This document shows, piece by piece, positions 7,027 to 15,385 of a stretch of DNA of 24,953 bases. Every line of letters starts with the position of its first letter. Positions within the stretch are counted from its first letter, which is position 1. The DNA is from Lentisphaerota bacterium. Its GTDB lineage: Bacteria > Verrucomicrobiota > Lentisphaeria > Victivallales > GWF2-50-93. The position numbers and the translations under genes were made by a program. Below the pieces are notes generated by a model, which saw nothing but the letters and a program-made list of their open reading frames with translations, made no database searches and was not told the DNA's origin. The stretch lies in contig JANYBI010000238.1 in NCBI GenBank assembly GCA_025360875.1, positions 1 to 24,953 on the forward strand, written 5' to 3'.

Positions 7027-8868
7027 ATGGATTCAATGGATTTCAAACCTGAGTTTTCGATACCATCATTTCTTTTGTCGGTGACCGACAAAAGGAAAGA
7101 TTTAAAGGATAAGGAGGCAGTTAAATTTTCCGCGGAATCGAAAAATTTCAGACTCTCAGTTTCCTATTCGAACGTCAAACCGCCTCCGGTAATTAGGGAG
7201 GTTGGCGACAAATGCATCATCCTGTTGGGAAGTCCCATACTCGGGGACAGGATAGAATGTGAAAAGGCGATTAAGATGGTATGCGTTGAAGATAAACTTC
7301 CTGAAAAGCTTTCCAAGGATCTCAATGGCGAATTCCTATTTATAATTTTCAACAGGCGCAGCGGCCTGTTGAAAATAATAAATGACAGGTTCACGTCAAT
7401 TCCAATCTATTATTATCATAATAAAGTTTCCGGAGATTTCCATGCCAGCCCATATTTCACAAGCATATGGCAAATCAGGAAAACTCTTGGCCTGAAACTG
7501 AGGCAGGAAACTTTATGCGAATTCCTCTTTTTCCAGAGAATACTCGGCACGAAAACATATCTGGAGGATGTCTTGTTTCTTCCTGATGCCTCGATAATGG
7601 ACATTGAGGGAAGAAAACAGTCTCTCATCCGCTACTGGCAAAGGAATTATCAGAAGAACAATTCATCTCTGAATGAAAACGCATACAGGCTTGCGGAACT
7701 TATAGAAAGATCTGTCAACAACAAGACCAGCGACGGCAAACGATATGGACATTTCCTGAGCGGCGGAATGGATTCGCGATCAGTTCTTGCCTCTTTTGAG
7801 AAAAACTACCCGACGTGTTTCACCGCCACACTTTCTGAAAACCGCGAACTTCGCACCGCCAGGGAGATTGCCCACACCAAGGGCGCAAAACATATTTTCC
7901 TGAAACTCCATCCCGAGCACTATTCACAGATATTTGAACCCTCAACCAAGATTATTGGAGGAATGTATAATTACGACCACGGCATATTCCTCGGATTCAG
8001 CGAGCCGGTCAGTCAAAATGCGGATGTGTGTTTCCACGGGCACGGGTTCGACTACATGTTCCAGGGAATGTATATCCCCGGAAAGCCCATTGTCATAGGA
8101 GGCAGGACGTTATACTATCAGACCATCATGGAGCTCCCTGACGACCTTGTAACTTATTTCAGGACAAATGTTTCATACAGGATCAAGGGGGCCGATGTAT
8201 GGAGCTTCATACGCCCTGACAGACGCACAAATATGCTGTCATCCCAGATAGAGAGCATTTCAGAAGTTCTTTCTGATGGAAAGAATCTCACGGACTCTCC
8301 CAACGATCTCTGGGAATATCTTACATTCCATCACCTCTCCCGGCATTACAGTTTCCCAAATCATGCAACTATCGCCACTCTTGCAGAGCAAAGGGTTATC
8401 TCCTTTGACAACGACATCTTCGATCTCTATCTTTCGCTCCCGGTTGAACACCGGTTCTCTGGCAGGATCGAGAAGAGATGTCTTGAAATTCTTGATCCGC
8501 GTCTTGCCAAAATCTGGAGCGCCAACACAAACCTGCCTGTCACAGCGTCTCCTGCCAAACAAACTCTCTATCAGATTACAAGCTTCCTTAAACACCGTAT
8601 ATTTCCGGAAAATGCAAAACCCGAATGGACAGAGAGGACATGGCCTTCAAGGGACCATGCCCTTCGCAACCAGCCGATCCTGAAAAAAGCCGTAACAGAC
8701 CTCTGCAAGTCTGACACACTTGAAGAGGCGGACTTCATCGACATTCAGAAAATACGGGATGAATTACCGCGATGGATCGATGGAGAGGACATTCCCGGAA
8801 TCAGCGGTGATCTAGTCCAAACCGTCCTAACCCTAGGGACATTTTTAAAGGTAAATTCTAAAAATTGA
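7027..8868 (+). CDS. Asparagine synthase-like ATP-pyrophosphatase without the glutaminase cysteine
   Basis: This 613-aa protein has the two-domain shape of AsnB, but the start reads MDSMDFKPEF and there is no MCG, so the Ntn domain has lost its nucleophile. Parts of the Ntn fold remain visible, such as LNGEFLFIIFN and KIINDRFTSIPIYYY (about residues 97-130). The PPi loop is kept as LSGGMDSRSVLA (about 244-255). The usual GEGGDELFGG segment is replaced by HGHGFDYMFQGM, and no KxGF motif is seen near the end. By analogy with beta-lactam synthetase and lasso cyclase, where the glutaminase is dead but carboxylate adenylation persists, it may couple a non-ammonia amine to a carboxylate, or act as a partner of the AsnB encoded 2 nt upstream. 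Family assignment is good; the exact reaction is unknown. Confidence 0.82.
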   Translation: MDSMDFKPEFSIPSFLLSVTDKRKDLKDKEAVKFSAESKNFRLSVSYSNVKPPPVIREVGDKCIILLGSPILGDRIECEKAIKMVCVEDKLPEKLSKDLNGEFLFIIFNRRSGLLKIINDRFTSIPIYYYHNKVSGDFHASPYFTSIWQIRKTLGLKLRQETLCEFLFFQRILGTKTYLEDVLFLPDASIMDIEGRKQSLIRYWQRNYQKNNSSLNENAYRLAELIERSVNNKTSDGKRYGHFLSGGMDSRSVLASFEKNYPTCFTATLSENRELRTAREIAHTKGAKHIFLKLHPEHYSQIFEPSTKIIGGMYNYDHGIFLGFSEPVSQNADVCFHGHGFDYMFQGMYIPGKPIVIGGRTLYYQTIMELPDDLVTYFRTNVSYRIKGADVWSFIRPDRRTNMLSSQIESISEVLSDGKNLTDSPNDLWEYLTFHHLSRHYSFPNHATIATLAEQRVISFDNDIFDLYLSLPVEHRFSGRIEKRCLEILDPRLAKIWSANTNLPVTASPAKQTLYQITSFLKHRIFPENAKPEWTERTWPSRDHALRNQPILKKAVTDLCKSDTLEEADFIDIQKIRDELPRWIDGEDIPGISGDLVQTVLTLGTFLKVNSKN

Positions 8869-8871
8869 CAT

Positions 8872-10413
8872 ATGCGATACGCAATCCTTTCCGATCTACA
8901 TGCGAATAGACCTGCTTTAAAAGCTGTTCTTGCTGACATAGCAAGCAACGGCATCGGCGAGATAATATGCCTTGGGGATGTCGTCGGATACGGGCCAAAT
9001 CCGGCGGAAGTTCTTGAAATAGCCTACGCGAAAATACATCATTTCATACTTGGCAACCATGACGCTGTAATAGCCGGCAAACTTTCCTCTGAAATCTTCA
9101 ATGACAATGCAAGAAGGCTGATCGACTGGACCTACAACTCCCTAGACAGGAAGGCTGTAAAATTCTTCAGTTCACTTCCTCTTGATGCTAAAGGCGGAAA
9201 CTTCAGGTGCGCACATGGTGAATTCGCCAATCCCGGGAGGTTCGGATATATTTTTGAAAGCGGCGAAGCCCTTGAAGCTTTCAATGCGTGCAAGGAGCAG
9301 ATCCTATTTGCGGGCCATAGCCATGTGCCTGGGATTTTCGTGATGGGCAACAGCAGGACTCCTCACTGGCTGGATCCGATGGACTTCGGGATTGAGGATG
9401 AAAAAAGATACATTGTGAATGTAGGGTCGGTCGGTCAGCCGAGAGACGACGGCATCCGCGCCTGCTATTGCATCTACGATACGGAAAAAAAAGACATACT
9501 TTTCAAAAAGATAGCTTTCGACATAGAGGAATACATTGAAGAACAGAAAAGGAACAAGGTTCCGGAAGCCCCTACCTATTTTATCGACATCTATCACAAG
9601 CAGGCACCCCGACCAATAAGGGAAATCCTGGATTTCCACAGGGTAAGCGCAGAGAATTCCGTAAAATCAAATGTACAGACAATGGATTTGGAGAAGGCTG
9701 TCGCAAGACTCCGAAGGACAAGGCTGATCCTCCTGTTCCTGCTGCTGATATGCTCAATAACCGTTTTCATCCTTGTGTTCGGATATTCCTCCCAGAAATC
9801 TGCCGCTGAGAAGGCGAAAGTTGAGGCTGAAAAGGCGAAAAGGAACCTTGCAGACGTCAGCGACGAGATCAAGAAGCTTCAGAAATCCTCATATGGAAGC
9901 CTGGTCCTGTCCAAAAAGACGATTCCGGTCAAAGGTGAGTTTCCTTTGGAAATTCCTGACCATTCCGATTCCATATCCGAAACCAACCCTCTTGCAGACT
10001 GGATGATAACAGTCAGCGACGCGTCCTCGCATAAAGTTTCGGTTGAAAAGACGGAAAACGAGAATGCTCTGCGTATAAGTTCAGGAAGCGGCGGGGAGAT
10101 ATCCGTAAGCTCCAAGGCGATACCTGTGGAGAAAGGAATGAGGTTCAATGTCTCAGGTTTCATAACAAGCGAGAATTTCTCATCGGGAAATTTGGAGATG
10201 CTGCTGGAACAGCAACTGTCTGACGGGACAAGGAAAACCATCTCTCTCACCACAATCGAAGGTGTAAAGGATTTCAACAAGTGGAAGAAGCTGTCCATGA
10301 CCATAAGCAGTTCCAAGCCAATACAGGAATCGGGCGATCTCTTTCTTACGATCCGGGGACTGTTCAAGGGGGATATCCTGCTCCGTAAATTCTGCCTCAA
10401 GAGGGTCGACTGA
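8872..10413 (+). CDS. Metallophosphoesterase fused through a membrane helix to a beta-rich extracytoplasmic domain
   Basis: Residues 1 to about 225 form a YfcE/MJ0936-like calcineurin-type phosphoesterase with all metal-binding blocks: SDLHAN (7-12), GDVVGYG (35-41), GNHDA (about 61-65), AHGE (about 114-117) and GHSHVP (about 148-153). A single strong membrane helix follows at about 285-305, then a charged coiled coil rich in A, E and K (about 306-336), then about 175 residues of predicted beta structure that resemble a jelly-roll or carbohydrate-binding sandwich. Only one membrane helix is present, so the phosphoesterase should face the cytoplasm and the C-terminal domain the periplasm. A role in sensing glycan outside while cutting a phosphoester inside is possible but unproven. 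The gene lies 3 nt after the Cys-less AsnB paralogue and overlaps the next glycosyltransferase by one base (TGATG). Confidence 0.82.
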   Translation: MRYAILSDLHANRPALKAVLADIASNGIGEIICLGDVVGYGPNPAEVLEIAYAKIHHFILGNHDAVIAGKLSSEIFNDNARRLIDWTYNSLDRKAVKFFSSLPLDAKGGNFRCAHGEFANPGRFGYIFESGEALEAFNACKEQILFAGHSHVPGIFVMGNSRTPHWLDPMDFGIEDEKRYIVNVGSVGQPRDDGIRACYCIYDTEKKDILFKKIAFDIEEYIEEQKRNKVPEAPTYFIDIYHKQAPRPIREILDFHRVSAENSVKSNVQTMDLEKAVARLRRTRLILLFLLLICSITVFILVFGYSSQKSAAEKAKVEAEKAKRNLADVSDEIKKLQKSSYGSLVLSKKTIPVKGEFPLEIPDHSDSISETNPLADWMITVSDASSHKVSVEKTENENALRISSGSGGEISVSSKAIPVEKGMRFNVSGFITSENFSSGNLEMLLEQQLSDGTRKTISLTTIEGVKDFNKWKKLSMTISSSKPIQESGDLFLTIRGLFKGDILLRKFCLKRVD

Positions 10414-11606
10414 TGAAAATAGCACATCTGATAGCCCAGTTCTACCCATATTTCGGAGGAGCGGAGATCTGTGTCCACAACGTATGCAGGACTCTCGCCG
10501 ATAACGGGCATAGCGCTACCGTAATCTGCACTACTCCTCCAGCAGACAAAAGACCTGATCTCAACTACAGCATAATCCATCTCTTCCCGAGAACCTGCGG
10601 ACTTCTTAACAGGATGCCTTTCATCGGAAAATATTATCTGGAATATGAGCTTTCCAGGCTCCAGAGGAAGCATGGCTTCGATCTCTGGCAGGTCACGATG
10701 GGATATCCTCTCGCCATATATGCTGTTGATTTCTTCAAGAGAAACAAGATCCCCTGTATTCTGAGATGCTGCGGCGAGGACATACAGAAATATCCTGATA
10801 TAGGCTACGGCTACAGGCTTGATGATGGAATCGACTCCCTTGTCAAATCCAAATATCCTCTCTTCGACGGCTTTGTAGCGCTGACACCTGACGTCAGAGA
10901 GGAATATGAAAAACTTGGAATTTCCAAGGAAAAGATCCGGATTATCCCAAACGGAGTTGACACCGCGAAATTCACAGATATCAAATCCAGAACCGACAGG
11001 AAGGCCGCGAGAAGGAAATTTGGGCTGGATGAGAAGAAGATCCTGATCCTTACTGTAGGCAGATATCATCCCAAAAAGGGATTTGACCTGATACCTGCCA
11101 TAGCACAGATATTAAAAGGCAAAGGGCTGGACTTCCAGTGGATTGTCGCCGGCAAGAACACTTCTGAAATACTCAGGAAGTTCCCTGAAAGCCGGGGAGA
11201 GATAAAATCCATCGAGGATTTCGCGAAATCCGGAGGATCGATGTTTTCGCTTCCATCAAACGATTTGATAGAACTCTATTGTGCCTCGGACATCTTCGTG
11301 CTTCCGACCCTCATAGAGACCTTCGGAATGGTCCTTGTCGAGGCGATGGCTGCTGGGCTGCCCATAGTAACAACCGATGCTCCTGGAGTCAGGGATGTTA
11401 TAACTGACAATGTCAACGGGCTCAAGGCTCCGGCAGGAAATCATGAAGTGCTTGCGAACATGATCTGCTCCATCGTAAAAGACCCCGCATTGTCGGGCCG
11501 ATTGTCCGAAACTTCAGTCAAGCAGGCAAAAGACTTTTATGACTGGAAATCAGTTACTGGAAAGTATATCCTCTTCTATGAAGATGTTATAAAGGTATTT
11601 TCTTAA
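10413..11606 (+). CDS. Glycosyltransferase family 4 (GT-B fold), first of three
   Basis: A 397-aa GT4 enzyme that would transfer a sugar from a nucleotide donor to the growing glycan at the cytoplasmic face of the membrane. The N-terminal acceptor domain has the glycine-rich loop FGGAEICVHNV. The hinge and donor domain carry RIIPNGVDTAKF, GRYHPKKGFDL and the retaining EX7E motif ETFGMVLVE (E302-E310), followed by AMAAGLPIVTTDAPG. Length and motif order are normal for the family. The start overlaps the stop of the phosphoesterase gene, and the third AsnB gene begins 1 nt after its end, so it is translated as part of the operon. Donor and acceptor sugars cannot be told from sequence. Confidence 0.92.
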   Translation: MKIAHLIAQFYPYFGGAEICVHNVCRTLADNGHSATVICTTPPADKRPDLNYSIIHLFPRTCGLLNRMPFIGKYYLEYELSRLQRKHGFDLWQVTMGYPLAIYAVDFFKRNKIPCILRCCGEDIQKYPDIGYGYRLDDGIDSLVKSKYPLFDGFVALTPDVREEYEKLGISKEKIRIIPNGVDTAKFTDIKSRTDRKAARRKFGLDEKKILILTVGRYHPKKGFDLIPAIAQILKGKGLDFQWIVAGKNTSEILRKFPESRGEIKSIEDFAKSGGSMFSLPSNDLIELYCASDIFVLPTLIETFGMVLVEAMAAGLPIVTTDAPGVRDVITDNVNGLKAPAGNHEVLANMICSIVKDPALSGRLSETSVKQAKDFYDWKSVTGKYILFYEDVIKVFS

Positions 11607-11607
11607 G

Positions 11608-13521
11608 ATGTGTGGAATCAGCGGTTTTTACAATTACCAAAGACCTGAAGGCAGGGATATTCTCGGCAGGATGAACATGTCCCTGTCGCACAGAGGACCC
11701 GATGGAGAGGGGATTTTCCTTGAAGACGGGATTGGGCTTGCCCACCGCCGTCTTGCAATAATTGACATTGCAACCGGCTATCAGCCCATGACTTCTTCCG
11801 ATGGCAGATACATCACTATCTTCAATGGCGAAATCTATAATTATATTGAATTGAAGAAGGAGCTGTCTGCACAGGGTTCAGTGTTCAATACTTCATCTGA
11901 CACAGAAGTCATCGCTGAGGCTTTGAAAGTCTGGGGAATAGAAAAGGCTCTAGTTAAATTCAGAGGGATGTTCGCCTTTGCCGTCCTGGACAGGAGGGAA
12001 AAGATACTATATCTCGCGAGGGACAGGACCGGAATAAAACCTCTTTACTGGGCGGAAAAGGATAAAAGCGTATTTTTCGCCTCTGAAATAAAGTCCCTCC
12101 TGAATGTCCCTGAAATTTCAAGGAAAGCTGATGTGTCCAGCCTGAACGATTTCCTGACACTCGGATTCACAATTCCTCCGAAGTCGATATGGAAGGACAT
12201 TAAATGCTTTCCGCCCGCCCATTATGCCGTCATCAAGATGAACGGAGAGACTTGTCTCCGGAGATACTGGGAACTTAATCTATCCGAAAAGGAAACTACC
12301 CTGGACCAGGCGGTGGAAGACGTAGAGGAGAAACTTGCCGACGCCCTGAAATACCATGTGAGGTCGGATGTCCCCCTGGGCGCATTCCTTTCTGGTGGCA
12401 TTGATTCATCCCTTCTTGTCTATCTCCTCAAGAAAAAGGGGATCGTCGACAAAATCAGCACCTTCAATGTGAAATTTTCCGATAACGCATTTGATGAATC
12501 CCCGTATGCCGAGGAAGTGTCAAAAATCATCGGCACCGACCATCATGTGCTTGAGTTAAGCGAAGGGACGCCGGAAATCCTTGAAAAAATCCTACTTCAA
12601 TATGACGAGCCTTTTGGCGACAGTTCCTGCATACCCACATATCTTATCTGCCAGAAGATGAGAGAACATGTCAAGACAGTAATTTCAGGGGATGGAGGCG
12701 ATGAACTTTTCGGTGGATATGACCGGATACGGAACTCAGGCATCATTCATGCCCTGAAGAATCTTCCATTCAAGAGACTGGCTTCCGGAATGCTTACAGC
12801 TATCAGGCCCATGATTGGAAAAGACAGATACCGGAAATACAGCAAGGTCATTACATTTTCGAAGGCCGAACTGCCAGAACTCTTCTGCCTCTTCCATACC
12901 TATTTCAGCGAGAAGGACAAGGAATCTATGCTGACGAGTTCCTTCCTGGAAGCAGTAAGGAAAGAAACCCCGTCATGGGAAAGCATGTCCCAGTACATAC
13001 CTGAAAACCGCGATACACGCGTTGAGAACCTCATGCTGGGGATGGAATTCAACCTGAATCTCCACGCCGATTATCTCAGAAAGGTGGATATTGCGAGTTC
13101 CGCACACGGCATCGAGGTCAGGGTGCCTTTCCTTGACAATGAAGTCATTGACTTTTCAGCGCAGCTTCCACTCAAGCTGAAAATAAGTTCGGGCGAAGAC
13201 AAGCATCTCCTGAGGGAAGCTTTCAGAAGGCATATATCGCCTGGATTAGGCTCCAGGAAAAAGCAGGGGTTCGGCATTCCGTTCGATTCCTGGTGCAACG
13301 GCCGAATGCGCAGCCATATCAAGGATCTGCTTTTCTCGGATCCTGCCGGAGAAGGACTGTGGCGGCTCGTTGACAGGAAAGAGGTCCTTTCTCTCCATGA
13401 AGCTTTTTCATCCCCTTCAACGCGCGACTACGGACTCTTGAGCAGGCATCAGATCTACCAGAAAATATTCATGCTGTGCGGGCTCCAGACATGGATCAGG
13501 AAATTCAATCCAGAAATCTAA
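11608..13521 (+). CDS. asnB: Asparagine synthetase-type glutamine amidotransferase (third copy)
   Basis: A 637-aa enzyme with intact catalytic parts: Cys2 in MCGISGF, SHRGPDGEG, HRRLAIIDIA, NGEIYNY, SSDTEVIAE, RDRTGIKPLYW, then SGGIDSS at about 262-268, SGDGGDELFGGYDR, EVRVPFLDNE and KKQGFGIPFDSW. Of the complete copies it looks closest to the amidotransferases common in exopolysaccharide and exosortase-associated clusters. It is enclosed between two GT4 genes, with a 1-nt gap before it and a 1-nt overlap after it (TAATG), which ties it to glycan assembly rather than general amino acid synthesis. A uronic acid or sugar-linked carboxylate is the likely acceptor; this is inference. Confidence 0.93.
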   Translation: MCGISGFYNYQRPEGRDILGRMNMSLSHRGPDGEGIFLEDGIGLAHRRLAIIDIATGYQPMTSSDGRYITIFNGEIYNYIELKKELSAQGSVFNTSSDTEVIAEALKVWGIEKALVKFRGMFAFAVLDRREKILYLARDRTGIKPLYWAEKDKSVFFASEIKSLLNVPEISRKADVSSLNDFLTLGFTIPPKSIWKDIKCFPPAHYAVIKMNGETCLRRYWELNLSEKETTLDQAVEDVEEKLADALKYHVRSDVPLGAFLSGGIDSSLLVYLLKKKGIVDKISTFNVKFSDNAFDESPYAEEVSKIIGTDHHVLELSEGTPEILEKILLQYDEPFGDSSCIPTYLICQKMREHVKTVISGDGGDELFGGYDRIRNSGIIHALKNLPFKRLASGMLTAIRPMIGKDRYRKYSKVITFSKAELPELFCLFHTYFSEKDKESMLTSSFLEAVRKETPSWESMSQYIPENRDTRVENLMLGMEFNLNLHADYLRKVDIASSAHGIEVRVPFLDNEVIDFSAQLPLKLKISSGEDKHLLREAFRRHISPGLGSRKKQGFGIPFDSWCNGRMRSHIKDLLFSDPAGEGLWRLVDRKEVLSLHEAFSSPSTRDYGLLSRHQIYQKIFMLCGLQTWIRKFNPEI

Positions 13522-14645
13522 TGCAAAAAGAAAAGATCAAAATCATCTGCCTGATCGGCCAGCTTGGGAACGGCGGTTCGGAAAAACAGCTCTATCTTTT
13601 CCTGAAATATCTCGACTTGGACAAATTCGAACCAACAGTAATTGTGAGCTCAAAAACTGAGGGGGTATGGAAAAAGAGAATACGGGATGACATTGCCTGC
13701 AGGATCATATCTCTGGGAACCACAGCAATACCTCTCCTTAAGATAATCACTTTCAAATACCTGCTATATAAAATAAGGCCTGCTCTCGTACTCAGCTGGA
13801 GCTTTCACACAAATGCATTCCATATCCTTGATTTTGGAAGTCACAAGTTCATAGGCTCCCTGCGAGACCAATTATCTCCGGCAATTTCCGAAATCTCATA
13901 TTTCCATAGCAGACAGTCAATGTCTCCCGATTATTTTATTGTCAACTCCAAGCTTCTCGAAAAAGAACTTGCAGCCTATGGAATTCCACTGTCCAAGATA
14001 AGCTTAATCCATAATATTTTCGAACCAAATACGGACTTCGGCTCCAATGCTATCCTTTCACAGAGAAAGTCAGATATCAGAAAACAGCACGGGATATCTG
14101 AGGATGAGATACTTGTCGCAGGGACAGGCCGTGATTCCGCCAACAAGGATTTTTCATTTTTTGTCAAGGTCTTTGCAGAGGCCAGCGCTTCCAATTCAAA
14201 ACTCAAGGCGATTCTCATCGGCTCCGGAGGCCTTGGCGTCAAAGATGAAATCTCCAGCAGCGGACTGTCCGGCAAATTCATAATTACCGGGGAAATACCC
14301 TACGCCAAGGACATGCTCCCATGTGCGGATATCTTTTTCCTTTCATCGAAATACGAGGGGATGCCCAATGTCCTGTTTGAAGCAATAGACGCAGGATGTG
14401 CAATACTTTCGATGAATGTAGGTGGCGTAAAAGACATCCTCGGAGATGACAACCCGCATTTGAAGGAAACAGTTGCGGGCCTCAGGGATGTCAAGGAAGT
14501 TTCAAGCATGTTGTCAATTCTGGCTGAAGACAGGGAGCTGAGAACAAGGATATCTGAATACAACCGTAATTTCAGACTCGATAATTTCACCCAGGCCAAA
14601 ATCATGCCAAAATACTACCAGCTTTTCGAAAAGGTTTTGTTCTGA
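13521..14645 (+). CDS. Glycosyltransferase family 4, second of three
   Basis: I place the start at the ATG at 13521, which overlaps the preceding stop as TAATG like other junctions in this operon; an in-frame ATG at 13476 would add 15 residues that only read through the end of the AsnB gene. The 374-aa product begins MQKEKIKIICLIGQLGNGGSE, the usual GT4 N-terminal strand and glycine loop. Further motifs are VAGTGRDSANKDF, an IGSGGLG turn, and EX7E as EGMPNVLFE (E279-E287) followed by AIDAGCAILSMNVGGVKD. It should be a cytoplasmic GT-B retaining transferase. It is the last gene of the operon that begins at 3876; about 120 nt without another gene follow. Confidence 0.9.
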   Translation: MQKEKIKIICLIGQLGNGGSEKQLYLFLKYLDLDKFEPTVIVSSKTEGVWKKRIRDDIACRIISLGTTAIPLLKIITFKYLLYKIRPALVLSWSFHTNAFHILDFGSHKFIGSLRDQLSPAISEISYFHSRQSMSPDYFIVNSKLLEKELAAYGIPLSKISLIHNIFEPNTDFGSNAILSQRKSDIRKQHGISEDEILVAGTGRDSANKDFSFFVKVFAEASASNSKLKAILIGSGGLGVKDEISSSGLSGKFIITGEIPYAKDMLPCADIFFLSSKYEGMPNVLFEAIDAGCAILSMNVGGVKDILGDDNPHLKETVAGLRDVKEVSSMLSILAEDRELRTRISEYNRNFRLDNFTQAKIMPKYYQLFEKVLF

Positions 14646-14697
14646 AATCCTGAGTCCGTGGAAAAAAACAATTAACCGAATAAGGTTTAACATATGC

Positions 14698-14725
14698 TTG
14701 ATTTTTTCTCTTCTGAAAATATTAT
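14698..14725 (+). promoter_or_regulatory. Probable sigma70-type promoter of cysCDN
   Basis: TTGATT (14698-14703) and TATTAT (14720-14725) are separated by 16 nt, close to the sigma70 consensus. They lie in the AT-rich gap after the second glycosyltransferase gene. Transcription would begin near 14732, leaving a leader of about 30 nt if cysC starts at 14763. If the phylum uses a different housekeeping promoter this call would fall. Confidence 0.5.
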
Positions 14726-14750
14726 GCCTCAGCTTTGAAATATGTCTGAA

Positions 14751-14757
14751 AAAAGGA
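14751..14757 (+). promoter_or_regulatory. Ribosome binding site deciding the cysC start
   Basis: AAAAGGA ends 5 nt before the ATG at 14763. The alternative ATG at 14742 has no purine-rich site before it and would sit only about 10 nt from the predicted transcription start, so 14763 is preferred. Confidence 0.5.
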
Positions 14758-14762
14758 TTAGG

Positions 14763-15374
14763 ATGACAAACGCTAAGAATATAAAATGGACTGCCAGCCA
14801 GATATCGCCTGAAAAACGCGCCATACTGCTTGGACAGCGCGGATGCGTGGTCTGGTTCACCGGACTATCGGGCTCCGGCAAGACAACGATCGCGCGGAAA
14901 CTGGAAGAGCATATGATGTCTGCAGGGCATCCATGTTACGTGCTGGACGGGGACAACATAAGGCACGGCCTCAATTCCGATCTGGGCTTTTCCGAGAATG
15001 ACAGAAAGGAGAACATCCGCAGGATCAGCGAAGTCGCCGCACTTTTCGCCGACGCCGGACTGATTGCGATAACATCTTTTATTTCGCCTTTCATCAATGA
15101 CAGGATGAAAGCAAGGCAAAAGACGCCGGAAGGCTCTTTCATCGAGATTTATCTTGATACTTCCCTTGAAGTATGCGAAAAAAGAGATCCTAAGAATCTC
15201 TACAAAAAGGCCAGGAAAGGGGAGATCCCGGATTTCACAGGGATCAGTTCTCCGTATGAGCCTCCGGAAAATGCGGAAATAGTTCTCGATACGGGAAAAC
15301 TGTCCCTGGAAAATTGCATTGGCCGTATTATCGACTATTTTCACGAAAACAATATCATCACAAAAAAAGACTGA
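14763..15374 (+). CDS. cysC: Adenylylsulfate (APS) kinase
   Basis: CysC phosphorylates APS to PAPS, the sulfate donor for sulfotransferases and a substrate for assimilatory sulfate reduction. The protein is 203 aa from the preferred start (210 aa from 14742), normal for the family. It shows KNIKW near the N-terminus, Walker A GLSGSGKTT (about 34-42), the substrate motif DGDNIRHGLNSDLGFS, RKENIRRI, SFISPF and DPKNLYKKA. All key residues are present, unlike the kinase-like domain fused to CysN downstream, so this is presumably the working kinase. The gene is followed after 11 nt by cysD and belongs to a three-gene PAPS operon inside the polysaccharide locus. Confidence 0.93.
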   Translation: MTNAKNIKWTASQISPEKRAILLGQRGCVVWFTGLSGSGKTTIARKLEEHMMSAGHPCYVLDGDNIRHGLNSDLGFSENDRKENIRRISEVAALFADAGLIAITSFISPFINDRMKARQKTPEGSFIEIYLDTSLEVCEKRDPKNLYKKARKGEIPDFTGISSPYEPPENAEIVLDTGKLSLENCIGRIIDYFHENNIITKKD

Positions 15375-15385
15375 CAGACCATCTG

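Noticed and set aside
9879..11069. A 396-codon open frame on the - strand across the phosphoesterase and glycosyltransferase genes
   Set aside because: It lies fully antisense to two well-supported genes with clear motifs; its translation shows no recognisable domain and no start signals.
13476..13520. Upstream start for the second glycosyltransferase
   Set aside because: The extra residues (MRAPDMDQEIQSRNL) only reflect the end of the AsnB gene; the TAATG junction at 13521 matches the other junctions of the operon.
14646..14741. A small gene or riboswitch in the gap before cysC
   Set aside because: The gap is only about 100 nt, AT-rich, with no coding frame of note and no recognisable riboswitch pairing; a promoter explains it.
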